This document shows positions 51,548 to 63,000 of a stretch of 64,000 bases of DNA, in pieces. The DNA is from Trochalopteron elliotii (Eukaryota; Chordata; Aves; Passeriformes; Leiothrichidae): assembly GCA_024734555.1 (NCBI GenBank), contig JANPWX010000204.1, forward strand, positions 947,527-1,011,526, in the 5' to 3' direction. Both the position numbers and the translations under genes were made by a program. The notes under the pieces are model-generated. The model ran no database searches. It saw only the letters and a program-made list of their open reading frames with translations, and was not told the DNA's origin. Position 1 is the first letter of the stretch; the number at the start of each line of letters is the position of its first letter.

Positions 51548-54421
51548 AATGAACGTGTAGCAGGCCTGACTGGTTTTCTGATGGTCATCTTTGACCATGT
51601 TGCATAAACATTCAGGCAGGAAAGTGCTTTAAAAGCAAATCTCCAGAAAAGGGCCCTTCCCTGCTTGCCAGGCAGTAGACTGCTACTTGTTCTTGTCAGC
51701 TCTTGTAGAGACCTTGCTGTGGCTTCACACCAAAATAAACACAGCTGCAGGGTCAATGAAAATCAGTGGGAGCCCATAATGGGTGGTGACCTGGGATGAT
51801 CATGACCAAGTGGCTCACAGTTGCAGAGGAGTTAGCTCTGTGCTGTCAGGCTTAGTGCTGGCTTTAGGTAATGTTCCTCATGGGTTTTCTGCCTCTGTGG
51901 CAGACCAGGTATTATCAGCCCCCTTACAGGCAGCATAATCTGGGTATCACCTGCTCTGCCTAATCCAGCAAAGCCAAGATACGATGCAGCTTTGCTCAGC
52001 CTGATTCAAAATGGTGTTGCTGGTGATACCACGGATGTGGCATCAGTGATTGCATGAGCAAGATTTTCACTGTTTAGGTCCTCTCCTATACCTCTGCCAT
52101 TTTCTCATGTGCCTCCTTATTGTGAAAATATTTAAGTGAATCCAAACACCAAATAAAGCATTTGGGAAATTAAAATGTAGTCACTTTGAATAGTGGGATT
52201 CTTGTTGGCCTTTAGGCTTGATGGGAGTCAGTGCAAAGGAAAAAAAAGAGGCAAGGGAAAAGCTTTCGGCAGGTGTCACTTCAGGGAGGAAATAAGGGGA
52301 TTTTTTGTTTCTTATATCTGTGTTTTATCCAAGTACAGTGACATGAAGATCATTTGCAGTAATGTGATTTTTCTCATCTTAATTAGACATGTCTCCAGAC
52401 TACCCCACCACATCACTGCTGTATTTCACTTAGATAATTTCCCTTCCAGTATCTGGTCTGTCTCTACATTTATTTAAATCAAATATTTCATTTGAATGCT
52501 GCAGCTCAGGATGGTCTCTCTCAGTTTAAATGCCACTGACATTACCATGGAGGTTAAAATATTTACTTAAGTATAGACAAAGTTCCCTTACCTGCCATCA
52601 TTTTCCAGTTTGGGGGAGGGGAAAACCCCTCTAGGTTTGACATCTCTGTATTGTGCAGAGTTGTTAAAAAGGGTGCCGATGAGTAGATGCATGGTGATGA
52701 TGAAAAGGAGTGCATTTGGAATTCAACATAGATAGCAGAAAATGCAGGGTGTCAGAGAAGCCATATATTAAACAGAATTTGAATTGGAAACTGAATCCCA
52801 ACCTGCCACTGGGGGCATTTTGATCATTTTGATTTATTAAACTTTTATAACAGCATTCAGACGAAGCCGAATTAAAACGCTTAGTCTTGGGTGGTTTATG
52901 GTACACAAGTCATCATGCTAGTGCAGTCTCACCATGATCAATGTAGAGTTAATTTAAGTTGCTTTTTTTAATGCAGGTGCATCTGTGTGCTTTAGTATGT
53001 GTTTAAAAATCTAACAGTGTTCTAATGCTGAATCACTTAAAAAAAAATACAAAAATGGAGCCAGACCGACATTTATTTTCAGCTGCATTTGAGTGAATCT
53101 TGCCATTAAATTGTAGCTGAACTGCAGGAAAACAGACTGCATATATATTTATCTACCAATTTTATATATTGATAAATATACACGCATTATAAAATAGCTG
53201 GCAATGAAAATATAACTATTTCCTTGAAAACAGGTCATACTGCTAAAGACATGGGTGCTTGCATTGTACTGTTCTGACCATCTCCCAGCCTCAGCAGCTG
53301 TACATAGTCTCAGTGAGCACTGTCCCTGCAATAAAAAGAAATCAATTACTATTAGAGTGGCACTGCAGGTTAAAGGCATTACAGGTTCACACTCAGTTTT
53401 GCAGCACGGAGATGATACTTCGCTGCAAATGGGGAACGATGCAAAAGATGGATGAGACAGAGTTCAAGGAGCAGTACTGTGAAGGTCTGGTGCTATCATT
53501 CCAAGCTGTCTCAGAGGGATGATGGATGATTCAGTGACAAGAAGCAATAATACCTGATGATGAGAGATTTGTCTCCAGATCTTGAGCCCACTGCATGCTG
53601 TCTACCTGTTGGTGTTCTAGTGGCATAATGATTCCTGATGTGTTATGAAGAGCTAAACTATTGTACTTAAGCAGCTAATTTGGAACGTTGAATTTAATAA
53701 CCTAGATTTTTTTGCCAGCTTCTAGGAAAGCAAGTAGCATATCAAATGCTCCTGCACATGGTGAGTTTAATTACCTCTTATTTATGTGTGGTACCTGTTG
53801 ACAGGATCTTGTAAGCTGTGCTAATACGATAGGTAATTTGTTACCTCCAGAAATCACTTTCTATGTGCCCTCTGATCATTATCATGAAACATGATAAATG
53901 ATCTAGCCCATGAGGTGTAAATGAAAATGAAATGGATAATTTGATTCTATGTCTAAATTGTTGCTGGGAAAGTTGTTGCAATTATAATGGAATTTATCTC
54001 ATAAAAATATGCTTCGCTATGTGCCAATGACCTTTAATCATCTTGGTTGGGGAGTTATTTGAAGAAAATTTTAAAGATATTACAAAAAGTTTGCTCAGAG
54101 TAGTTTGGATTAAAGTTTTTTCTTTCCTAAAGAGTTTTAAATATTTGTCTGTTTAATAATTCGTATTGCAGGATTTTTCTGCAGTGTTAACTGCTGGAAT
54201 ATTTGCAGAATTATATAGAAAGTGGTGAGAAACATATCTGCCTCTCCTGAAAAAGAGGGAAGCATAGCTACATGCAGAAAGATAGATTTCTTCCTGCTGA
54301 GATGCAGTGTTGAATTTGGATGTGCTGGTTTACTAGAGAGCTTGTCATTGAGATTGATATGGAACTGCTTACAGGCATGTCTTGGACAACATTTAAGGAG
54401 TGTTACAAGGAAAATGAATAT

Positions 54422-54449
54422 GTTTCTCTCCCCTGTTCCCCAGGTATGT
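54422..54449 (+). promoter_or_regulatory. Recursive-splice-like site in intron 6
   Basis: A long polypyrimidine tract (gtttctctcccctgttcccc) is followed by AG at 54442-54443 and directly by GTATGT at 54444-54449, a good 5' splice-site hexamer. A 3' splice site abutting a 5' splice site is the form of a ratchet point that could remove a long intron in steps. It sits about 10.6 kb after exon 6 in an intron longer than 20 kb. It could instead be the acceptor of an unrecognised exon, or chance. Confidence 0.35.
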
Positions 54450-54990
54450 TCACAGTGCTAATGGCAGAGTCTGTGTCCTACCCCTTTCATGAGGAAGGAT
54501 GACACTGTTGCATTAGTACTGATATTTGAATTTTCATCTCTTCCCTAAATTTTTTGTGATTTTTATTTCATTTCTTTTTAAACTTCTTTGTTTCCAGGAC
54601 CTCACATATAACATTTCTTGTAGTTATTATGTGTCCATCTTCTTAGCCTTTCGGCATGTCTTGTGCTGCCAAGCACTTTGTACCATCCCAGTTGATGTCT
54701 GTATGTGGCAACAAGTGCAATTTTTCACTTTCCTGAATTCTTTACTATTAAACAAAAGAGAAGACTTATTTTGATGGGTTTGGGGACTAAACAGAGACAA
54801 AACTCAGTGAACAGTGTTAGAAAAAAGTGAGGGCACCTTCTTAGGAATTAAAAATTGCTTGGAATTGACTTATATTAGAAATCTCACAGAGTAATAAGAA
54901 TGGAGAGTAGGGATGGTAGGGAAAAGCCTTTCAACAGTCAATTTAATGTTACGTTTTTCCTTCAAGGAAGGAGGATATAAGTACAAAATA

Positions 54991-55440
54991 TCACAGAATG
55001 ATAGAATTTTCAAGGTTGGAAGAGACCTTTAAGTTCATCAAGTCCAACCATAAACTCAGCACTACCACTGTAACCCCCAAACCATCACCCAGTGCCAGAT
55101 CCAGACACCTTTTAAACACCTCCAGGGATGGTGACTCCACCTCCTTCCCAGGCCTACCATTCCAATGCCTGACCATCTGAACAGTGAAAAAACTTTCTTC
55201 TGCTATCTAATATGAATCTCCCCTGTTTCACCTTAAGGCCATTTCTTCTGGTCCTCTAACTGCAGGCACAGCAGGAGAGATCAGTCCCCACCTCACTGCA
55301 AACTCCTTTCAGGGAGTTATAGAGAGTCTCCCAGACTCTTCTCCAGACTAAACAAACCCAGCTCCCTCAGCTGATCCTCATAAGACATGTTTTCCTCACC
55401 TTTCATGAGCCTGGTTGCCCTTCTCTAAATGCACTCCCTA
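54991..55440 (-). mobile_element. CR1 LINE, 5'-truncated copy, antisense
   Basis: About 450 bp complementary to a CR1 3' region. On the + strand it starts tcacagaatgatagaatttt, then caaggttggaagagaccttt and catcaagtccaaccat, followed by blocks such as acacctccagggatggtgac, ctccacctccttcccaggcc and gcctgaccatctgaacagtg. It continues through the ttcttctggtcctc and ctgatcctcataagacatg region to a cctggttgcccttctctaaa end. It is longer and better preserved than the copy at 50.2 kb and reads as a different CR1 subfamily. Open frames over 54991-55180 are shadows of the repeat. Confidence 0.93.
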
Positions 55441-58368
55441 ATCAATGTTATCTGAAAGGTGTATATTGCACGGTGTTAGTTCAAGGCTTATAAAGCAGAG
55501 ATAATTTTTGATGAGTTCTAGTTTGAATAATAATGATTGGCCTAACTGTGTGAATTAGTTAATTAGCCAGGAGAAATGCTTTGCCCAGTTTAGAGTTTTT
55601 GTCTGGAGTTTTCCATGAATAAATGGATTATAAGGTAAATGAATTTGAACTTTACTTGAATGTACCAAACATCTTATAGTTTGTGGAGTCTAGATGATTC
55701 TTTTATTCAATTTTTTTGATATTTATATTAGCTTTTTGCTCCTTGTGCCTATCTTGTGGTAGATCCTGTAAGTCATATGGAACTGTACCTGTTTGTGGAC
55801 ACAAGGCAGAATACTACAAGGCATCAATGCCATATGTAAAGCTATCTTACTTTAATAAATTGGCTTACTCATTTCCTGAGAAAAATCAAGAATAGTATAT
55901 TGTATCATTTACCTGATCTATTTCACCATCCAACAAGGAATAAGTCTAAAAATACTTTTTTTCTGTTTTTCTTTTTTTTACCTGAAGTTGCAGTTCTGAG
56001 TTTATGAGAAAATCTCAGCTTCATTCTTATATTGGCATTCTTATGGTAACATAAGTTGTGTTTTTTAACAACTGGAGATATAAAGGCTACCACTTTTGAA
56101 GGGAGATAGGGGTAAACTAGATGTTTTTCCTTGGCTTAAAAATCGAGATTGAAGTCTCATGACATCTAATGCTTCATTTGAACTTTACTCTGACTTTGAA
56201 TTGTATTGACAGCAGTTGGAAATGTCTTGACTAATGATTTATTTTTCAACTTTTCACTTCTTTTGGACTGGATGACTTGCATGTCCTAGAAAAAACAAGA
56301 TACATTTAGTGTGATCAAGCTTGTGATCTGTGGGCTGCATCATCAGCCACTGCAATATTTTCCCCTTCTTTTTATTGGTGAAAGAAAGGAGCAGCTGTTT
56401 GGCAGAGCATGAAGCGCAGCTTCATTTTACCAGCCGGATACTTTCAGGGTACAGTTGCAGCATGGTTTGTTGTTTTCTTTTGTTTTTCTAATATGTGATG
56501 CTGAGGTACAGGTTCTGCTTTGAATGTGTGCAGCATGGCACTTGGCCACCTTAGTGCACTGAAGAGGGGAAGACATCTGCAAGTTCTCACAAGTATAGCA
56601 TGCTGCAGTCAGCACTTTTGCCAATGCCTTCTCTGTTTGTTTGTTTATTTATTTTCCCCCCCTATTTTGCACCTCTGGACTTTCTGCCATGTGATTTAAG
56701 TCTGCCATATTTTGTGTCCTACCTGTTGGTTGCTACTTCTATTGGTGGAGCAGAGAAAATGCTGTCTGGTTGAATGTGCCAATAAATGACAATGAGGTAA
56801 TTGAAAGGTGGTTAAAAAGTCAGTTTTACTAGAAAGAATAGCTCCTTTTCCAAAAGGTTTTGTAAAGGTAATATAATTGGACACTTCAAGAAAAAAAATT
56901 GGACCATGTCCATATTCTGTCTGGCTGCAGACATGTTTAAGATGTGTTCTGAGTTTAGGCTTACAGACTTCTCGTCTTTCCTGATGTTTGTCTTTGTTTT
57001 ATGTGGGAAGCTGCCTCTGCTTTTCAATTTTTACTTTTTGTTGCTTAAGTTCTTTTCTTCATCTATCTCTTAATACCATTTTAAAAATCTGTTTGACCTT
57101 CCTCTTGCATTTTTCCTTCAACATGCTGCCTAAAGAAATATTTAATGAGTTTTACTTTTCCTGGGAGCACCTCCAATACCTACTTGACCCTAACTGGGTA
57201 TGTGGACTATGCAACACAAAGAATTGTGCCCTAGTGGCACGTCTTTTCCCTCCAAACTACTGTCATTATTGGTGACATTTTCACAATTAGAAACAAAATG
57301 ATCCTTGTTTTTTACTTTCAATTGTTCCTGGAACAGCTTTAGCATCTCTTTGAATAATATTATAAGAGCTTAAAGAACTGATAGAGAGAACACAGGCTGG
57401 CTTATCATTCAAACCAAATCAAGTGATGGTTTCAAGAAGCTGACCAAGCAACTTTCTGGAGTTGCAGGCAGATAAGATGGTTTAATTAATGTTTTGTTTT
57501 GTCCAGATTTTGCTGCTCTTTACCAAAACAAACCCTAAAGCAGGAATTTAGTGGTATGTCAGTGCTTCCAAGCTGAAACAAAGAATTTTTAGAAATATGT
57601 CATGAAAGGAGGACAATATTCTTTCTCTGAAACGGAATGTTTTGTACAGGTGCTATTGCTTACATCATAAAAAATGGAGGGGACGGGCAGGGGGACGTGT
57701 GTGCCAAACAGTATGTGCAAACAGTCACCTTATTAAGGAGACTGTCCCCTAAGACATTTGCATCATTAGGACTTCTGATAATTCAGATGAACTATATTTC
57801 AATAAGAAGACAGCCTTCTGGCCAACTGACTAAGCAGATGCCAAGTGGAAGCAAATGATGCTAAGTTGAGCTCTCAGGCAATTAACAGAAATTAATGGAC
57901 CAGGTACCTACAGTCTGTTTCCTGTGGGTGTCAGTTCAGTGTCCTTGCCCTTCCTGCACTTCCAGCTCAGATGACTTTCAGGGGTTTGGCACCTGAGGTT
58001 TCCTTATCAAGATTTGCTGGGAGGTAACACCTGCTTAGCAGAGCTCACAGAATTCCTGTGGTGGATTAAAAATTTCACGGGATTCTGGAATTTTAGCTGA
58101 TTGAGTGGGAATAATTGAAGCAATTCTTCGATGACAAGAATTCTGTTTTAACTCATAGCATAATGTTACAGAGGAAGCCTTCCAGAGGGACTTGCACTGA
58201 GTAAAGAGTGAAACCTGTCATTCACCATTTGGTCTCATTTCAACCTCATTGCTGAAAAATGCATCCCCATATTGCCATAGTTTATGAAGCTTCCTAATCT
58301 GTGAAGGAATTTCTTGCATGCCCTGTTTTTGACTGATTCTGTGCCTCAGGAACAGATTCATACACCAG

Positions 58369-58393
58369 TTATTTATTTGTTTATTTATTTGTT
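58369..58393. repeat. TTTA/TTTG tetranucleotide microsatellite
   Basis: Repeating ttat/ttatttgt pattern (ttatttatttgtttatttat then ttgtt), an interrupted tetranucleotide repeat. Confidence 0.85.
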
Positions 58394-59975
58394 GGACCCT
58401 TCCTTAAAGATATGTATGTAGGCATGGGCAATGTCTGTTTATGTGCAACAGCATCTGATATTACAGAAGAGGAAACAAAAGGCATGATCCTACGTCTCTT
58501 TTCTCTCTCCTACTTCCCGTGACTTGCTATTTCCTCTTCTTTTACATCAGAGGCACACTTAGCCCTCTCTCCAGTGAGCTGACTGGGGAGCTAAATTGAA
58601 AAAAACCCCTGACACTGTAGAAAGAAGTGGGTGTTTTTGTGTCATAGGAGTATGGTAGACTACTAGTATGCGAGCAGTAGAACCACTGGTCTGGAAAATA
58701 TGGAAAGACCAGAGAAGAGGTGGTAGTTCACTCCCCACAATGCTGTGGTCATATTGGGTTGGCTTAGATATAATGTTAAACTGCTTCCTCAGCCTGCTTT
58801 GCAGGTATATTAACTGTGCTGCAAAAATCTTTGTGCCCACAGGGTATTGTAGTGTGGAATGGTTCCTTAGATAAACACTGTTGTCTTGGGGGTTTTCTTT
58901 GGTAGCAGCTTCCTTGTATGAACATGCCTTTAGAGGAGTTGATATAACAGAAAGGGGCTGACAAGAGATACAAGTATGTTCCCTCAAGCCCACATTATCT
59001 TGTCATAGCAGAGGAGATAACCAGATACCAGAATGATAGGCCTTAATCTAATAGGCCTGAATAGAAAAAAACCACAGTAAACCTCATCTTTGGGTTGTTG
59101 GAGAAAAAGCAGCTGGACTTGGTATGGAAGAGGAAGAAATCAATCAGAAAATAAAAAGGCAAAGAAAGATAAGTAAAATATTTCTCTTGAACTGGACCTT
59201 TGGTTTAATTTCAGAGTGCTAATCGGGCCATTTAAATACATAAATACAATAACACTTGGAGTCTCTTTTCAGAAATATACTAATGAAGTAAGCTATAATG
59301 ATTTATATAGGTGTAATTAAAGCATGTAAAAGCAAACCTATCAGTGTAGTTGTTTTATCAGTAGTATTCAATGAATAGTAAGATAGACAGCTATGCACAC
59401 GTCACTGTGCTGCTCTGAAAAGTATTTCAAATTTTCACCCAAAGGAAAAAAGTGGGGGCAAAATGCATTTTTGTTAAAGGATTTGGGGAATCTAAATTAA
59501 AAATATTCTTCCACCGAAGAAAAAGTGACTGATTGCAATATTAGAGATAATTCAAATTTCTCCAAAGGACATTTAAAAGGAGTGAGGCAACCAGAGGTAA
59601 GGTGTTCACAGTTCATAGAAAAGAAAAGACAGTACAAAGGCAAAAATAGTATACTGAATAGCAAAAGATTATGAACTTGGGTGAGAAAAGTGCCATGAAG
59701 ACTCATGGATGGAATAACAGATGTTTTGTGGCTTTTTAATGATTGATTATTATATGATGTAAATGGGGCATGAAGGGAAGTGCTTCATTAAATAACTTGA
59801 GAAAAATTAGACAACATATCAAAGGGAAAATGTTTTGGTCTCTTTAGTGCTTTCAAAGGGTACTTTGAGCTTCAGCAGTGTTACTAGCCTGCTTCTGTTA
59901 CCCATTTTTTACTTTATGTGTTGAAGAGAAAGAAATGATAAATTATTCAGGCCAAGAAAAGTAAAAACACCGCAG

Positions 59976-60018
59976 AGTTAGAATACTTACCAGTAAGGTA
60001 CAGGTAAGTATTCTAACT
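59976..60018. repeat. Perfect 16-bp inverted repeat with 11-nt loop
   Basis: The left arm agttagaatacttacc (59976-59991) is exactly complementary to the right arm ggtaagtattctaact (60003-60018), with loop agtaaggtaca. RNA from either strand could form a 16-bp hairpin. The right arm overlaps a consensus 5' splice site, CAG|GTAAGT at 60001-60009, and the left arm carries the same motif on the - strand. Both arms are AT-rich, and no known microRNA was recognised. Confidence 0.92.
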
Positions 60019-63000
60019 ACCTGTGAAATGAAGGCAGACAGCAGGGCAAAAATTTTTGCTTTGGTAGGAGAGGCTATGTAGAAAAGTGGTAGTTTTATCT
60101 TTTAAGGTATTTTAACAGTTGCAAGCCCTAGTATTACTCATGGATTGGCCTGCAATGAGAAGAATTGAAGGAGTTCAAACAAGCTATTTTACTTGCTGAC
60201 TTTGTTTACCTTTGCTGATCATTTTCCCCACACATTAAAGTGAAGATGGGATATGAAAAAAACTTCGTAAGAAGTATGTGGAATGACTTAATGAAGGTAC
60301 AACATAATTATGGTTTCTTACTGCATCTATATTACATTAACCATTCAGGGATGTAAATCAACAGAAAATTAATGTGTTTTCAGCTGGTTAGCTTATATTG
60401 CTTTGGCTCTTCAAAGTAGCTTTTGTTTTAAAACCTAGAACTCTCCATTCGGGCATCAGAATAAAAAAAAGAAACCTTGATAATTTATAATTAAATGTGG
60501 AGGAAATGTGACCATAGAGCCATGCATTATCCACACTCTGAAAGAAGATAGATCATTAGTGGCTCTATGCAGAGGGCACTCATCTATAATGGATTACATG
60601 GACAGAAGCCTATGGGTTATTTCAGTATCGTCCAGTATTCAGTGAGTAGCTTGACAGCTAGCAGCAGTTTCTTGGCTTTTTTTTACTTCTACAGAGCATG
60701 ATAGTGACTTCAGAAAACATTGCTACTGGGCCAAAACTTTCTTAGTTTAATGAGTAGGCTTGGGGAGAGATGTAAGAATGAGAGAGGCACTCCATATATC
60801 ACTGAGCACCTAGCAATCTATAGCTTAAGATTTATTGAGCCAGAGACTGTATCAATGAATCATGTGTGTAGTATCCATGACAAATCTTCTACAAATTTCT
60901 CAAATAATTCCTGAACTTGTGTTTTTGCACAATTGGGAGCAATGAGTTCCCACAATTAGCTCAAGTTGTTCACGGAAGAACATACTTCCCTCCAAAGCTG
61001 CTGTCTGTTTTCACTCCAAGAAATAGCAAGTCATTCCATATTAATCAGTTTCATGCCACTTGTTGTTTCATAAACATCTAGCATGTATTCCTTCAATCGT
61101 CATTCTTTCATGTTGAGGGTTGCAGATCTATTAAATGTTTCCATATAGGAAATTGTCCTAAGTCTTCAATAACTTCTATTTGGCCTTCTCTATGTCTTCT
61201 CTTCTGGCCAATCTTGCATGAGATAGGAAGACCAGAATTATATAATTTATTTTAGATGAGAGAACATTACAGGTTTACACAGTCACACAAGATATTATGC
61301 TTTCCTAATAATCATCGATATCCTATTTTTTTGTCTGAATTGAGCTGATATGGTCTTGAAATTCCCAACAGAAATATTATTACTGTCTGATTATACTGAT
61401 TTAGAGTCCATAAGGGATTCATAAGGCTCAATGCACTGCTTCGTATTTATCAGCTTTGACTTTATTTGCCATTTTATTTCTTAAGTCTGCAGTATCTTAA
61501 GGAAAACAAGAAAAGCTGGATGTGACTATTCACAAAATACCTGCAGCTATGTAGCACAGCAGATAAGGCTACTGCTGCTTTAATTGGAGCCATCACTAAA
61601 AGCCCATGTTTTCTTACTGGCATTGTAGGTAGACATACAGCTTAGTGAATGTTTAGGAAAATGGTTCAGCCTCAAAAGGAGGGTTGTAGAGACTCCCCTG
61701 AGAATCTCTGAACCTTTAGGCCAAGGGACTGTCCTTGGAAATGGTGAGTCTCTGCACAAATTCTGACTCCAGTTGGGCAAGAGGAATGAATATGGAATGT
61801 CCTTATACTGAGACATTAAGTGTGTTCTCTATAATTCTGAATTTTGTTCTGAATGCCCCTTTTTATTATTTAGTGTCTCATATGCAACTAGACTGAAAAA
61901 TCAAGATGTCATTTTGGAAATATTAAAGTAAATGTTTTTTCTTGCAGCTATTTTCTGAATTTGGATGAACTTTTTTATCTTAACCTTGTCATCTTATTGT
62001 TTTGCTACACGCATACACACCCACCCTTTCCTCCCCATAAAGAAATCCAACCCCAACCTCAGCCTTTCTAGCCCATTTCTTTCCAAAGGAAAAAGATTTG
62101 GTTTTGTGTATGTATATGGAGTTATTCTGTTTCCAATCATAAGTCACTGCACTTAGAAAGGTATAAAATTTGTGTGCATGATATTGGTTTGTGGTACCTC
62201 CATATTCTTGACTGTAACCAAAGTTAACTATAAAATAGGTTTCCTGTGCTTGTGTGGCCCTGAGAAAGGGATTTTCTGAACACTGGAGAAAAGCCAGCTT
62301 CATGCTCAGGATTGTCTGGCCCCTGAATTTTCACTGGCTGAATGTGGGTACTAAGGAGAATGATTTGCACCCTGAGAATGTGCCTCAGAAGTTGGGAAAA
62401 GGGGCTGTGCCAAGTGGGGAGAACTCAGAGATACAAACCTTGCTGATTGCTGACTTCTCAGTACAGTGATGAAGAACTTCTTAGAGTGAAACTCTAGTGA
62501 ATTTTGGAAAGAAAAACACTATGTTAAATGAAAAAAAAAGGTTTAGGGGATTTTTTTTAAATGTCAAAATGCTGTGTTGTGGCTTCTTATGCTTGGAAAA
62601 AAGTTATGTTCATCAATTCTGAACATTTCTGTAAGTCCAGCTTGCCTTTCCCATTACAGGTTGGGGAGGAATAATAAGTGAAGGCTTTCTCGAGAGCAGG
62701 AAAGATTATGTGTATTGAGAGGTAGAAGCCTAAATAGAGTTCAGTGGGGCAGCTTCACCAATCCTCTGACTGAGTTGACAAAAACTGCTTTTTTTATGTC
62801 CCAAACTCACATTTCTCAGAGGGAGAGCAAGTCCCATGAGAGAAGTTTCCTGGTGCTTGCAGTTGTTTAAAAGCAAACAAACCAGCCAAATTCTTTGAGG
62901 AGCACCCACACATTAAAATTTGAGGCAAAACTTTAGAATTCAGCAGGAAGAATCATGACTTTCCTTGTCTCCAACAAAAATAGTATTTAAAATTTCTGAA

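Noticed and set aside
54991..55180. Paired 60-codon frames on both strands
   Set aside because: They are shadows of the antisense CR1 copy.
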